This document shows positions 1-8,197 of a stretch of 64,000 nucleotides of DNA, piece after piece. Made by a program: the position numbers and the translations under genes. Within the stretch, counting starts at the first letter, position 1. Every line of letters starts with the position of its first letter. Origin of the DNA: Neohoeflea coraliihabitans (lineage in GTDB: Bacteria; Pseudomonadota; Alphaproteobacteria; Rhizobiales; Rhizobiaceae); the NCBI RefSeq assembly GCF_019334345.1, contig NZ_JAHWQX010000001.1:1061001-1125000 (forward strand), in the 5' to 3' direction. The notes beneath the pieces are model-generated. The model was not told the origin of the DNA. It was given only the letters and a program-made list of their open reading frames with translations, and did not search any database.

Positions 1-103
1 ATTCACTGATGATGATATCGGCCACGACAGGTCCTCAAAGAGGGAATCGAAACGCCGTCGAGACAAGGTTCGCCCCGTCGGCGCAACTGCAGCACCTGAG
101 GAC
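1..103. other. no gene recognised at left edge
   Basis: These 103 bases lie downstream of the suyB stop codon. I see no convincing reading frame or strong hairpin with a T-run here. The next gene to the left is outside the window. Confidence 0.5.
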
Positions 104-1285
104 TCAGGCGCTGCGATAGAGTTTGGTCATCACGAACTCGCGGTGACCCAGTGCCTCGGCGGCGGTGCTGCGGCCATTTGATGTCCGCACGATCATCTCG
201 ATCAGCGCGTCACCGGCTTGGTCAATCGTCATCTCGCGGCGCAAGATGCCCGACACATCGACATCGATGTGTTCGCTCATCGTCCGCACCGTGCGCGGAT
301 TGGCGGAAATCTTGATCACCGGGACGATCGGGTTGCCGACCACATTGCCCTGTCCGGTCGGGAACGTATGCACGACATACCCGCCGGCAGCCATCAACGT
401 CACGCATTCGGCAGCAGCCGAAGAAGAATCCATGAAATACAGCCCCGGCCCTGAACGCGGCGCCTCCGCCGGCTCCAGAATGTCGATATAACGCGATGTC
501 CGGCCGATCTTCTCGAGATTGCCGAGCGCCTTTTCCTCGATCGTCGTCAGCCCGCCCTCGATATTGCCCTTGGTCGGCTGGCTCTCCGACAGATCATCCG
601 TCTGATTGGCGAAGATCACGTCCTCCTGATAGGCCTCCCACATCTGGTACCAGCGAGCGCCGACCTCCGGGTTGACGGCACGTTCCTGGCAGATGTGCTC
701 GGCGCCGGTGATCTCCGAGGTCTCGCCAAAACAGCCGTAAATGCCTTCCGGCAGAAGTTTGTCATACATGTTGCCAACGGTCGGACAGGACCCCAGCCCT
801 GTGGTGGTGTCGCTCTCGCCGCATTTGGTTGACACCCACAGTTCGGAAATCGGGCATTCGACCCGCTGCAGTTCCGACGCGTAGTGGACGAAACCCTTGG
901 CGGCGCGCGAGGCATCCATGATGGTTTTCAGATCCCCGTTCTGTTCGATCGAGAAGGCGGCGACCGGCTTGCCGGTTTCCGCAATGCCATCGGCGATCTT
1001 GCGGGTCCAGCCGGGCTCGATGCCGATCACGACGACAGCGGCGACATTGGGATTGCTGCCGGTGCCGATCATCGTGCGGAAATGCAGATCGAGGTCGGCC
1101 CCGAATTGCAGTCGGCCATAGGCATGCGGCAAGGCCAGCGTGCCCTTGATGTTGTTTGCCACCGCCTCGCATGCGGCGTTCGAGATGTCGTCGACCGGCA
1201 GAATGACGACATGGTTGCGAACGCCGACGCGCCCGTTGTCACGCCGGTAGCCCATGAATTTCAGATCTGAAACGTGCAATGCCAT
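104..1285 (-). CDS. suyB: (2R)-sulfolactate sulfo-lyase, large (beta) subunit
   Basis: This 393-residue protein belongs to the UxaA/altronate dehydratase C-terminal family. Its N-terminal half, with [15 protein letters not shown] and [18 protein letters not shown], matches what I know of SuyB. With SuyA, the enzyme is known to split sulfolactate into pyruvate and sulfite in the cytoplasm. An upstream ATG at 1381 would add 32 residues overlapping suyA. I prefer the ATG at 1285 because GGGAGGA precedes it at good spacing and the protein then begins at the conserved region. It starts 13 bp after suyA ends. An altronate or other UxaA-type dehydratase is the main alternative. Confidence 0.85.
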   Translation of the reverse strand: MALHVSDLKFMGYRRDNGRVGVRNHVVILPVDDISNAACEAVANNIKGTLALPHAYGRLQFGADLDLHFRTMIGTGSNPNVAAVVVIGIEPGWTRKIADGIAETGKPVAAFSIEQNGDLKTIMDASRAAKGFVHYASELQRVECPISELWVSTKCGESDTTTGLGSCPTVGNMYDKLLPEGIYGCFGETSEITGAEHICQERAVNPEVGARWYQMWEAYQEDVIFANQTDDLSESQPTKGNIEGGLTTIEEKALGNLEKIGRTSRYIDILEPAEAPRSGPGLYFMDSSSAAAECVTLMAAGGYVVHTFPTGQGNVVGNPIVPVIKISANPRTVRTMSEHIDVDVSGILRREMTIDQAGDALIEMIVRTSNGRSTAAEALGHREFVMTKLYRSA

Positions 1286-1298
1286 TGTATCCTCCCGC

Positions 1299-1586
1299 CT
1301 ACCAGCGCTTGGTCTTGAGATTATGGACATGCACATGCGCGCCCTTCGCCACATCGGCGACGAACTTGCCGATGTCCTCACCGTATTTGATTGCCGTGCC
1401 GCCCTCTTGGAGATCGTCCAGCGCCACCTTGTGGCCGATCGGCACGTCCTCCTTCACAACCAGTTCGAAGCTTGAATTGTCGGCAGTGACGACACACAGC
1501 ATCGTCGTTCCGGCCTTCAGGTGCTCGACGACCACGACGCCGACATTGTCGGCGTGATCATGAACCAGCAGATGCGGTGCGCTCAC
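1299..1586 (-). CDS. suyA: (2R)-sulfolactate sulfo-lyase, small (alpha) subunit
   Basis: This 95-residue SAF-domain protein has the family signature IPIGHKVAL (here VPIGHKVAL) and the tail [21 protein letters not shown]. It pairs with the large subunit encoded immediately downstream, as in known SuyAB enzymes. Translation starts at GTG (1586) behind GGGAGGAG. Its 5' side faces a GntR regulator across about 130 bp that contains a strong dyad. A UxaA-type small dehydratase subunit has the same fold, so the substrate call rests on joint resemblance of both subunits to SuyAB. Confidence 0.82.
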   Translation of the reverse strand: MSAPHLLVHDHADNVGVVVVEHLKAGTTMLCVVTADNSSFELVVKEDVPIGHKVALDDLQEGGTAIKYGEDIGKFVADVAKGAHVHVHNLKTKRW

Positions 1587-1627
1587 TTTTGTCTCCTCCC
1601 GGATCGGATCCGATATATATACTCAAG

Positions 1628-1646
1628 TCTTATATAAGATATAAGA
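1628..1646. promoter_or_regulatory. candidate GntR operator between suyAB and the regulator gene
   Basis: TCTTATAT-AAG-ATATAAGA is a perfect inverted repeat with 8-bp arms and a 3-bp centre. A perfect 12-bp palindrome, TCTTATATAAGA (1628-1639), is nested in it. The site is in the AT-rich divergent region, 42 bp upstream of the suyA start and 73 bp upstream of the GntR start. HutC-type GntR proteins commonly bind such short dyads. That this regulator binds here is inferred from position. Confidence 0.6.
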
Positions 1647-1719
1647 TACAAAAAAGTGGCGATGTCAACGGCGCTGCTCTAGAATCGGTGGCGATCGATG
1701 GCAGGAAGGAACAAAGCAA

Positions 1720-2448
1720 GTGCCCGCATCCGAGGAATCGCTGGATCACAAACCGCTTTACGCCCGCATACGCGACCGGCTGGTGGGGCGCCTCGTCTCC
1801 GGCAGTTGGACACCGGGCATGCTGATTCCCAGCGAAATGGAGCTGGCCCGCCAGCTCGGCGTCAGCCAGGGCACTGTCCGCAAGGCACTCGACCTGATGA
1901 CGGCGGAAAACCTGCTGATTCGCCGCCAGGGGCGCGGCACTTTCGTCGCGGTCCCCGACGAGGGTCGCAAACAATTCCAGTTCTTCCGCCTCGTACCCGA
2001 CAGCGGCGAACATCTGCTGCCTGAATCGCGCGTCACGCGCCGCGACACCGCCGCCGCCGATGCCGCCGAGGCGGCGGCGCTCGCCATAAGCCGCGCAGCA
2101 CCGGTCTGCCGCGTTGAACGCCTGCGTTTGCTCGCCGGCAAACCGCTTCTGGTCGAGACACTGTCGGTCCCGAAAGCACGTCTTGATGGCTTCGAGGCGC
2201 TCGAGACGATTCCCAACAACATCTACGGGCTGTACGCCGCACGCTGGGGAATCACCATTGCCGGCGCCACGGAAAAACTGAAGGCGATTGCCGCTTCCAA
2301 AACCGACGCTGCCCTTCTCGGCTGCGCAACGGGAGAGCCGCTGCTGTGCATCGAGCGCGTCGCTGTCGATCTGGAAAACACACCTGTCGAGTGGCGTGTC
2401 TCGCGCTGCCTCACCGGTGAGGCCCACTACCTCGCGGAATTGCGCTGA
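1720..2448 (+). CDS. GntR/HutC-family transcriptional regulator with UTRA domain
   Basis: This 242-residue protein has an N-terminal winged helix (about residues 10-75; PSEMELARQLGVSQGTVRKA and RRQGRGTF are diagnostic). A UTRA-like ligand-binding domain follows (about 95-240; VCRVERLRLL, YGLYAARWGI). Translation starts at GTG behind AGGAAGGA. It diverges from suyAB and converges with the aldehyde dehydrogenase gene (11 bp apart). Placement suggests control of suyAB, with sulfolactate or a related acid as effector; that is inference. Confidence 0.85.
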   Translation: MPASEESLDHKPLYARIRDRLVGRLVSGSWTPGMLIPSEMELARQLGVSQGTVRKALDLMTAENLLIRRQGRGTFVAVPDEGRKQFQFFRLVPDSGEHLLPESRVTRRDTAAADAAEAAALAISRAAPVCRVERLRLLAGKPLLVETLSVPKARLDGFEALETIPNNIYGLYAARWGITIAGATEKLKAIAASKTDAALLGCATGEPLLCIERVAVDLENTPVEWRVSRCLTGEAHYLAELR

Positions 2449-2458
2449 AGCGGCGTTT

Positions 2459-3961
2459 CTACGAAGACCGGGCGATCCACACCGTCTTGGCCTGCAGATA
2501 TTGCTGCATCGCTTCCGTGCCGTTGTCCCGCGCCAGCGAACCGGACCGCTTGTAGCCGCCGAACGGCGTCTTGATGTCGCCCTCCGAGAAGCTGTTGATC
2601 GAGATCGTGCCGCACGGCAGCCGCCGGGCGAAATGCAGCGCCCGGTCGATGTCGCGGGTAAAGACGCTGGCATGCAGCCCATAGACACTGTCAGCCGCCA
2701 TCTCGAGCGCCGCCTCGGCCGTGTCGAACGGAATGACCCCGAGCACTGGACCGAAGATTTCCTCGCGCGCGATTGTCATCTCCTGCGTGACGTCGTCGAA
2801 CAGCGTCGGCAGCACGAAAAAGCCGTCCGATCCCTCAAGTCCGCCACCGCCGCGCACCAGCCGCGCCCCCTCGCTGACGCCTTTTTCGATATAGGACATC
2901 ACCCGGTCGCGGTGTTCCGACGAGACCATCGCGCCGATATCGGTCTCCGGATCTAGCGGATCGCCGACCTTCAGGCGGGAAATCCGCGCGCTGACCTTGT
3001 CGAGATATTCCGCCTTGCGGCCGGCGGACACGTATTGCCGCATGTTGGCCGAACAATTCTGGCCGCCGTTCCACAGCGCCGCCATCACTGCATTCTCGAT
3101 CAGCGCCTCATTGATCTCGGCATCATCGAGCACGATGAACGGACTCTTGCCGCCCATTTCCAGACCGACCGGTTTCAGATTGCTGTCGCTGGCATAGCGC
3201 AGGAACATTGCGCCGATCTCCGTCGAGCCGGTGAACGACACGACATCGATGTCCGCATGACGGCCGATCGCCTGCCCCGCCGTCTCCCCAAAGCCGGGCA
3301 CGACGTTCAGCACTCCCGCCGGCACCCCCGCCTCGAGCGCCAGCTGCGCGAGGCGCAACGCGGTCAGCGGTGTCTGTTCGGCCGGCTTGACCACCACGCT
3401 GCATCCCGCCGCCAGCGCCGGCGCCACCTTCCAGGCAGCCATCAGCAGCGGAAAGTTCCATGGCAGCACCACGCCGGCGACGCCGATGGGCTCCTGCAGG
3501 ATCAGGGCCAGCGTCTGCTCATCGGTCGGCGCGATCTTGCCAAACGTCTTGTCGATCAATTCGCCATACCACTGGAAGAAGGCCGGCACCTCGTGACCGA
3601 TCTCGTTACGGCAATCGGTGATCGTCTTGCCCGAATCAAGGCTCTCCATCGTCGCCAGCGCCTCGGCATCGGCGCGAATGAGTTCGGCCAGTCGGATAAG
3701 TACCGCCTTGCGCTCTTCCGGTGCGACCCGTGACCAGCTGCCCTCCTTGAACGCACGCCGCCCGGCCGCGACGGCGGTATCGACATCGGCGGCATCGCAG
3801 GCTGCCACCGTGTTGAGGACCGCACCGGTCGCGGGATTGACGTTCTCGAAGACCTTGCCCGACGCCGCCGGCCGAAAACCACCGTCGATGAACGCTTCAC
3901 CGGGCAACGAGAGATTGGCCGCCATGGCATGCAGATCGGTGGTGCCTTGCTGTGTCGTCAC
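2459..3961 (-). CDS. NAD(P)-dependent aldehyde dehydrogenase (PuuC/BetB-like)
   Basis: This 500-residue ALDH-superfamily enzyme oxidises an aldehyde to the acid. Visible landmarks are VLPWNFP (about 165-171), FTGSTEIG (243-250), the general base Glu268 in LEMGGKSP and the nucleophile Cys303 in GQNCSA. A longer frame opens at 4030, but the GTG at 3961 has AAGGAG nine bases upstream and gives a normal family length. It is the last gene of the leftward amide-catabolic operon, starting 14 bp after the DMFase-like large subunit. The sequence style resembles gamma-glutamyl-aminobutyraldehyde and betaine-aldehyde dehydrogenases; the substrate cannot be read from the sequence. Confidence 0.88.
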   Translation of the reverse strand: MTTQQGTTDLHAMAANLSLPGEAFIDGGFRPAASGKVFENVNPATGAVLNTVAACDAADVDTAVAAGRRAFKEGSWSRVAPEERKAVLIRLAELIRADAEALATMESLDSGKTITDCRNEIGHEVPAFFQWYGELIDKTFGKIAPTDEQTLALILQEPIGVAGVVLPWNFPLLMAAWKVAPALAAGCSVVVKPAEQTPLTALRLAQLALEAGVPAGVLNVVPGFGETAGQAIGRHADIDVVSFTGSTEIGAMFLRYASDSNLKPVGLEMGGKSPFIVLDDAEINEALIENAVMAALWNGGQNCSANMRQYVSAGRKAEYLDKVSARISRLKVGDPLDPETDIGAMVSSEHRDRVMSYIEKGVSEGARLVRGGGGLEGSDGFFVLPTLFDDVTQEMTIAREEIFGPVLGVIPFDTAEAALEMAADSVYGLHASVFTRDIDRALHFARRLPCGTISINSFSEGDIKTPFGGYKRSGSLARDNGTEAMQQYLQAKTVWIARSS

Positions 3962-3974
3962 GTCGAATACTCCT

Positions 3975-6230
3975 TCATTTGCCGGATTGCGGTGAGGGCT
4001 GATGCGGCACGCTGAATGGTGCGGCATCAAGAAAACGGTCGACCGCCCTGCGGGTCAGCCGGGCAATGTCGTTGTCGGCGGGCAGGTCGCCGAGGCTTCC
4101 GGCCCAGGCCACCGAACCAGTCGACAGCACCGCGCCCCCGGCTGGCGTTTCAAAGAACACCAGATCACAGCGCAACAGCGGTGACAGGCGCCCGACCACC
4201 GTCGGCCGGTTGACCAGTACTTCTTCGTTGGCAAGCACATAGCTGTCGTCGAACGCGCTGCACGATGCGATGACCAGCGCGTGCTCCGGCGTTCCGAGAC
4301 GGGTATCGGCGCGATCGATCTCGATACCGGCCGCACCGCCGCCGATCTGGCCGAAATCCCCAAGCAGCGTTTCCGCCTGCGGCGGGTCGCCATCAAAAAG
4401 GAAGCCGACGCGGTCGATTTGGCAATCGCCGGTGAAGCGATAGGGGTGGCAGCGGAAGAACCCTTGCCCCGTATACCCCACCCCGACCAGGTGTTGCGGT
4501 GGCCGGCCATTGCGCCGCCATAGCCCGCCATAGGCGCCGTCGAAGGCATGGTAGTATTCGCCCGGCTCCGAGGCCCAGCTGCGGTTGCCGTCTTCGGCAC
4601 GACGCAATTCGATGGTGCCCGGGTAGTCCGCATGCGTCGAGACACGCCAATAAAACCCGTTGCCGCCGAAATAGATCAGCCGACCGCCCTGGGCGAGAAA
4701 ACCGGAAAAGGCGTCGTGGCTGTTCGCCGTGTGATATTCCGGATGCGAGCCGGTCAGGACGCAATCATAAGCGCCCAGCGCTCCGCTGCCCTCGGCATCG
4801 AGCTGGTCGTCGCAGACGATCTCATACTCCAGCCCTTCGCGGTCGAGCCATGACAGAATGAGCAAATCGGCGGAGAAATTCCACAAGCCGCTGCCGATGC
4901 CGCCCTGCCACGCCCGCTGGCTGTGCCGGAAGGTCAGGCAGGGTCGCCGTCGCGAGGCGTAGGAGACACCCGAACCATCCACATGCGTGTCGTAAAGAGA
5001 CAGGCCGAATTCAGGATGCGCCGCCAGAGCGCAATCGCCTTCGGTCAGAACCAGCATCCGGTTGGCGAGCACCTCCGGATTGGCCCCGTGCAAGAGGCAC
5101 CGGTCATTGGCATAGGCGAGATAGCTGAAGGTCGGCGCGACGAAGGCCAGCTTGCTGCGGCGGCCGCGCACCTTGGGTGTCACGAAGATCGGCAACACAT
5201 CTCGGCCGGCATCACCCGCCACTTCGATCAGGTAGAGACCGCTGGCAAGGCTGTCTGGCAGGGCGAGCGTCGTTGCTGCCGGCCAGTTGGCATCGAGCAG
5301 GTCGTCCTGATGAAAATGGATGCTGGCATAGTCGCGTGGCGCATGTTTCCAGCTCTGTTCGCCGCCACTCCAGCGTACACCCTTGACCGCCCGCATGGGC
5401 AAGTTCACGAGCCGGCCATCACAGCCATGCGGCCCGCAATCCGCAATCACCGCGCTGTCCATCTGCCGGCTGAAATCCCACGCGGCCATGACCCCTTCCG
5501 ATGGCACCGCACCGTCGAGGAAGGCGTCGAGACGCGCCAGCATTGATCTGGCGTCAGCGCCGTCTTTGCAGAGAAGCGGCGCTTCGAGGCGGCCATTGAA
5601 GCTCGGCAGGCTGCTGCACTCGGCGGCCGCCAGCGTCAGTTTCGCCGCTCCCGCAGGGAACCCGGCCGGCAGCGCCATGGCGTAATTTCGCAATTCACCG
5701 CCGCGCCGCACGCAAATCTCGAGGCGTTCCGCCTGCGGATTAAAATGCACGGTCAGCGCCTGCCAGGCATTGACAGCCAGCACTTCGGACCACGTCTCTG
5801 CCACCGGTGCGCCATCACCCTTGAAGCGGGCGCGAAGCAGACCGCCAGGATGGATCGACAGAGACAGGGCTGCATCGCCAGCCGTCAGGCTGAAAAGCCC
5901 GTTGCCTTCCGCCCCGACCGCCGTGGGCCGCACCATCACAGCCAGCGCCAGACCACTATGCGGCTCGTGCTCGAGGGGTAAGTCTGCCTCGAAATACGAA
6001 CCGATGCGGGTCTGTTGCGGAACCACCTCGAAATGCGCATCCGCTCCGTCGATAGCATCCAATATCAGCTCGAAGCCGGGATTTTGCGGAACATATTGCC
6101 GGAACCGGTGCAGCGAAGCGCGCCCCAGGCCCGCCGTCTTTGCGGACAGGTGCAACGAAACGGTTTCGCCGGGGCGATAGCTCCACCGATCCGTATAGCC
6201 GATGATGCCGAAATCGGGATCTGCGATCAT
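3975..6230 (-). CDS. N,N-dimethylformamidase large-subunit-like amidohydrolase
   Basis: This 751-residue protein resembles the beta (large) subunit of N,N-dimethylformamidase, a mononuclear-iron amidohydrolase. Residues about 1-70 look like a beta-sandwich (WSYRPGETVSLHLS) and about 75-225 like a LamG-type domain. The catalytic-type domain is about 355-740. The known enzyme binds iron with Tyr, Tyr and Glu. Plausible counterparts here are Tyr370 or Tyr373 in SYLAYAN, Tyr413 in SLYDTHVDGSG and Glu498 in TGSHPEYH, with spacing close to the known enzyme. No signal peptide is seen. Its ATG overlaps the small-subunit stop by 4 bp. The substrate is probably another N-substituted amide rather than DMF itself. 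Confidence 0.78.
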   Translation of the reverse strand: MIADPDFGIIGYTDRWSYRPGETVSLHLSAKTAGLGRASLHRFRQYVPQNPGFELILDAIDGADAHFEVVPQQTRIGSYFEADLPLEHEPHSGLALAVMVRPTAVGAEGNGLFSLTAGDAALSLSIHPGGLLRARFKGDGAPVAETWSEVLAVNAWQALTVHFNPQAERLEICVRRGGELRNYAMALPAGFPAGAAKLTLAAAECSSLPSFNGRLEAPLLCKDGADARSMLARLDAFLDGAVPSEGVMAAWDFSRQMDSAVIADCGPHGCDGRLVNLPMRAVKGVRWSGGEQSWKHAPRDYASIHFHQDDLLDANWPAATTLALPDSLASGLYLIEVAGDAGRDVLPIFVTPKVRGRRSKLAFVAPTFSYLAYANDRCLLHGANPEVLANRMLVLTEGDCALAAHPEFGLSLYDTHVDGSGVSYASRRRPCLTFRHSQRAWQGGIGSGLWNFSADLLILSWLDREGLEYEIVCDDQLDAEGSGALGAYDCVLTGSHPEYHTANSHDAFSGFLAQGGRLIYFGGNGFYWRVSTHADYPGTIELRRAEDGNRSWASEPGEYYHAFDGAYGGLWRRNGRPPQHLVGVGYTGQGFFRCHPYRFTGDCQIDRVGFLFDGDPPQAETLLGDFGQIGGGAAGIEIDRADTRLGTPEHALVIASCSAFDDSYVLANEEVLVNRPTVVGRLSPLLRCDLVFFETPAGGAVLSTGSVAWAGSLGDLPADNDIARLTRRAVDRFLDAAPFSVPHQPSPQSGK

Positions 6231-6499
6231 GCCTGGCGCTCATCAAGGCGCAGGCGAAAGACATGCCGTTCGGCAGCCCTGAGATCGTCAAAGTAATGAT
6301 CGAGCCGCTCGACAGGCTGGCCGCGCCCGCCAAGCCGCGCCAACTGCCATTTCCGCCCCGGCTCGACTTCGATCAGCACAAGCTTGCCAGCCGCCGGCTG
6401 GTCCCGCAGCGCAAACAGAAGGCGCTGCAGCTCCGGACCATGGTCGGCGAAGGGATCGGCGAGAAACGCAGCCTCGATGTCGGTGTCAGTCTCGGGCAC
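6227..6499 (-). CDS. N,N-dimethylformamidase small-subunit-like protein
   Basis: This 90-residue protein lies directly before the large subunit with a 4-bp overlap. From memory it aligns with the DMFase alpha subunit along most of its length: an N-terminal DPF, then LQRLLFALRDQPAAGK, a short strand region, and a C-terminal helix HYFDDLRAAERHVFRLRLDE. The known small subunit is about 130 residues, so this one lacks an N-terminal part. GTG at 6499 is preceded by GAGGA. In DMFase the small subunit is needed to form the active alpha-beta enzyme, and the same is expected here. Confidence 0.6.
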   Translation of the reverse strand: MPETDTDIEAAFLADPFADHGPELQRLLFALRDQPAAGKLVLIEVEPGRKWQLARLGGRGQPVERLDHYFDDLRAAERHVFRLRLDERQA

Positions 6500-6511
6500 G
6501 GCCGTCCTCGC

Positions 6512-8197
6512 CTAGTGATCGATCTTGGCGCGGTGCACGCGCTCGAAATGCTCGTGGTAGAGGTGCGGCGCGATCTGCACGTCGATCAGCGCCGGAACAC
6601 CCCGGGTGTTGGCCGCCAGCGCCTCCTCGAGAGCCGCATCGATCTTGGCCGGATCCTCGACCTTGATGCCAACACAGGCCTGGGCCCGGGCAATCGCCGC
6701 GAAATCGCTGTTGACCTCGAAACCGGTGGCAACGAACGGTTTCTGTCCGAGCACCTGGTTGTACTGCACCCAGCCGAAGGCCTGGTTGTTCAGCACGATC
6801 CAGGTGATGCCGCAGCGCCGCTCGGCGGCGGTTGCCAGCTCGACCACCGACATCTGCATGGCGCCGTCGCCTGCAAAGCAGACGATCTTCTTCTCCGGCC
6901 GGGCAATCTTCGCCCCGATCGCCCCGATCGCCCCCATGCTCATGGCTGTCTGTTCGGCCATCGGCACGCAGTCGTCGACATCAAGCACCTTGTAATGCGG
7001 CCAGTAGTAGCACCACAGATCGGCGCCGCCATTCTCTTTCATCAAGATGGTGTCCTTGCCGAATATGCGATTGACCGCGTCGAGTACTTTCGGCACCCGG
7101 ATCGGTGTCCCGTCGTCGGCCGCCGCAGCTTCGAGCTTCGGCTGGTAGTCGGCTTTCAGGCGCGCCATTGCATTGATGCGCTCGTCACGCGCCTCAGCAT
7201 CAACCGCCGGCAAAGCCGCTGCCAAATCATTCAGGGCCAGGGTGGCATCGCCGATAAGGGCGATGTCCGGACGCTTGTTCATGCCGATGGTTTCCGGATC
7301 GATGTCGAGCTGGATGAATGTTGCCTGCTCCGGCCAGAATTGCCAGCTGTTGGTGGAAAATGCTTCCAGCCTGGTGCCCACAGAGAGAACGAGATCGGCT
7401 TCGTCGAACCAGCTCTTGCCCGGCTGCGAGAAATACAATCCCGTCTGCCCCATCGCCAGCGGACCGTCTTCCGGATAGATGCCGCGCCCCCCCGGCGTCG
7501 TCATGACCGCCATCCCGACCTTGTCGGCCAGCGCCTGCACGGCGCCTGCTGCACCTGAGAATACGGCCCCCGAACCGCACCAGATCAATGGCCGCTTCGC
7601 CGCGGCAAGCGCCTTCGCAGCTGCCTCGATCGAAGCTTTGTCGGGCCGCGCCAGATGCCGTCTGAAACCGGCGCGGTAGTCCGGCATGTCGATCTCGGCG
7701 TCAGCGAGATCAGAAGGAATCTCGATGAACACGCCGCCCGGCCGGCCGTTCATGGCAATGGCGAAGGCGCGCTCCATGACCCAGGGTATCTTCTTCGCAT
7801 CGGTGACGCGCACCGCCCATTTCGTCACCGGCCGCATCAGCGATACCGCGTCCAGCTCCTGAAACGCACCCATCCCGTCATGCGATTCGACCACGCCATT
7901 GACGATGGCGATCACCGGCAGCGACCCCGAGGTCGCCTCGAGCATGCCAGTCACCAGCGTGGTGATTCCCGGCCCGGGATTGGAAAAAACGATCCCCGGC
8001 TGGCGCCTCAGCCGCGCATAGGAATAGGCGCAGGAAACGGCGGACTTCTCGTCGCGCACGAGCACGAAATCGATGTCGGTGTGCTCATCGAGATCATAGA
8101 CCAGGTGCTTGGGGTTTCCCGGAAGCCCGAAGACATGCCCCACACCTTCCGCTTTCAGCGCCTCTGCCACCGCCCGCCATACCGTCTTCTTGCTCAT
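6512..8197 (-). CDS. thiamine-diphosphate-dependent enzyme of the acetolactate synthase/decarboxylase family
   Basis: This 561-residue protein has the three-domain layout of this superfamily: pyrimidine-binding domain (1-175) with the cofactor-activating Glu50 in RDEKSA, central domain (about 190-330), and diphosphate-binding domain with GDG (443-445) to NN (470-471). It is not Xsc-like at its N-terminus and lacks the usual acetolactate synthase partner gene. It overlaps the upstream ABC ATPase gene by 4 bp and is separated by 12 bp from the DMFase-like small subunit, so it belongs to the same pathway. It could decarboxylate or cleave a 2-oxo or 2-hydroxy acyl intermediate, giving an aldehyde for the ALDH; that is inference. 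Confidence 0.82.
   Translation of the reverse strand: MSKKTVWRAVAEALKAEGVGHVFGLPGNPKHLVYDLDEHTDIDFVLVRDEKSAVSCAYSYARLRRQPGIVFSNPGPGITTLVTGMLEATSGSLPVIAIVNGVVESHDGMGAFQELDAVSLMRPVTKWAVRVTDAKKIPWVMERAFAIAMNGRPGGVFIEIPSDLADAEIDMPDYRAGFRRHLARPDKASIEAAAKALAAAKRPLIWCGSGAVFSGAAGAVQALADKVGMAVMTTPGGRGIYPEDGPLAMGQTGLYFSQPGKSWFDEADLVLSVGTRLEAFSTNSWQFWPEQATFIQLDIDPETIGMNKRPDIALIGDATLALNDLAAALPAVDAEARDERINAMARLKADYQPKLEAAAADDGTPIRVPKVLDAVNRIFGKDTILMKENGGADLWCYYWPHYKVLDVDDCVPMAEQTAMSMGAIGAIGAKIARPEKKIVCFAGDGAMQMSVVELATAAERRCGITWIVLNNQAFGWVQYNQVLGQKPFVATGFEVNSDFAAIARAQACVGIKVEDPAKIDAALEEALAANTRGVPALIDVQIAPHLYHEHFERVHRAKIDH

Noticed and set aside
6512-8197. Sulfoacetaldehyde acetyltransferase (Xsc) for the ThDP enzyme, suggested by nearby suyAB
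   Set aside because: The N-terminal region does not follow the Xsc pattern I know, and no phosphotransacetylase gene adjoins it. Only the general ThDP family can be supported.
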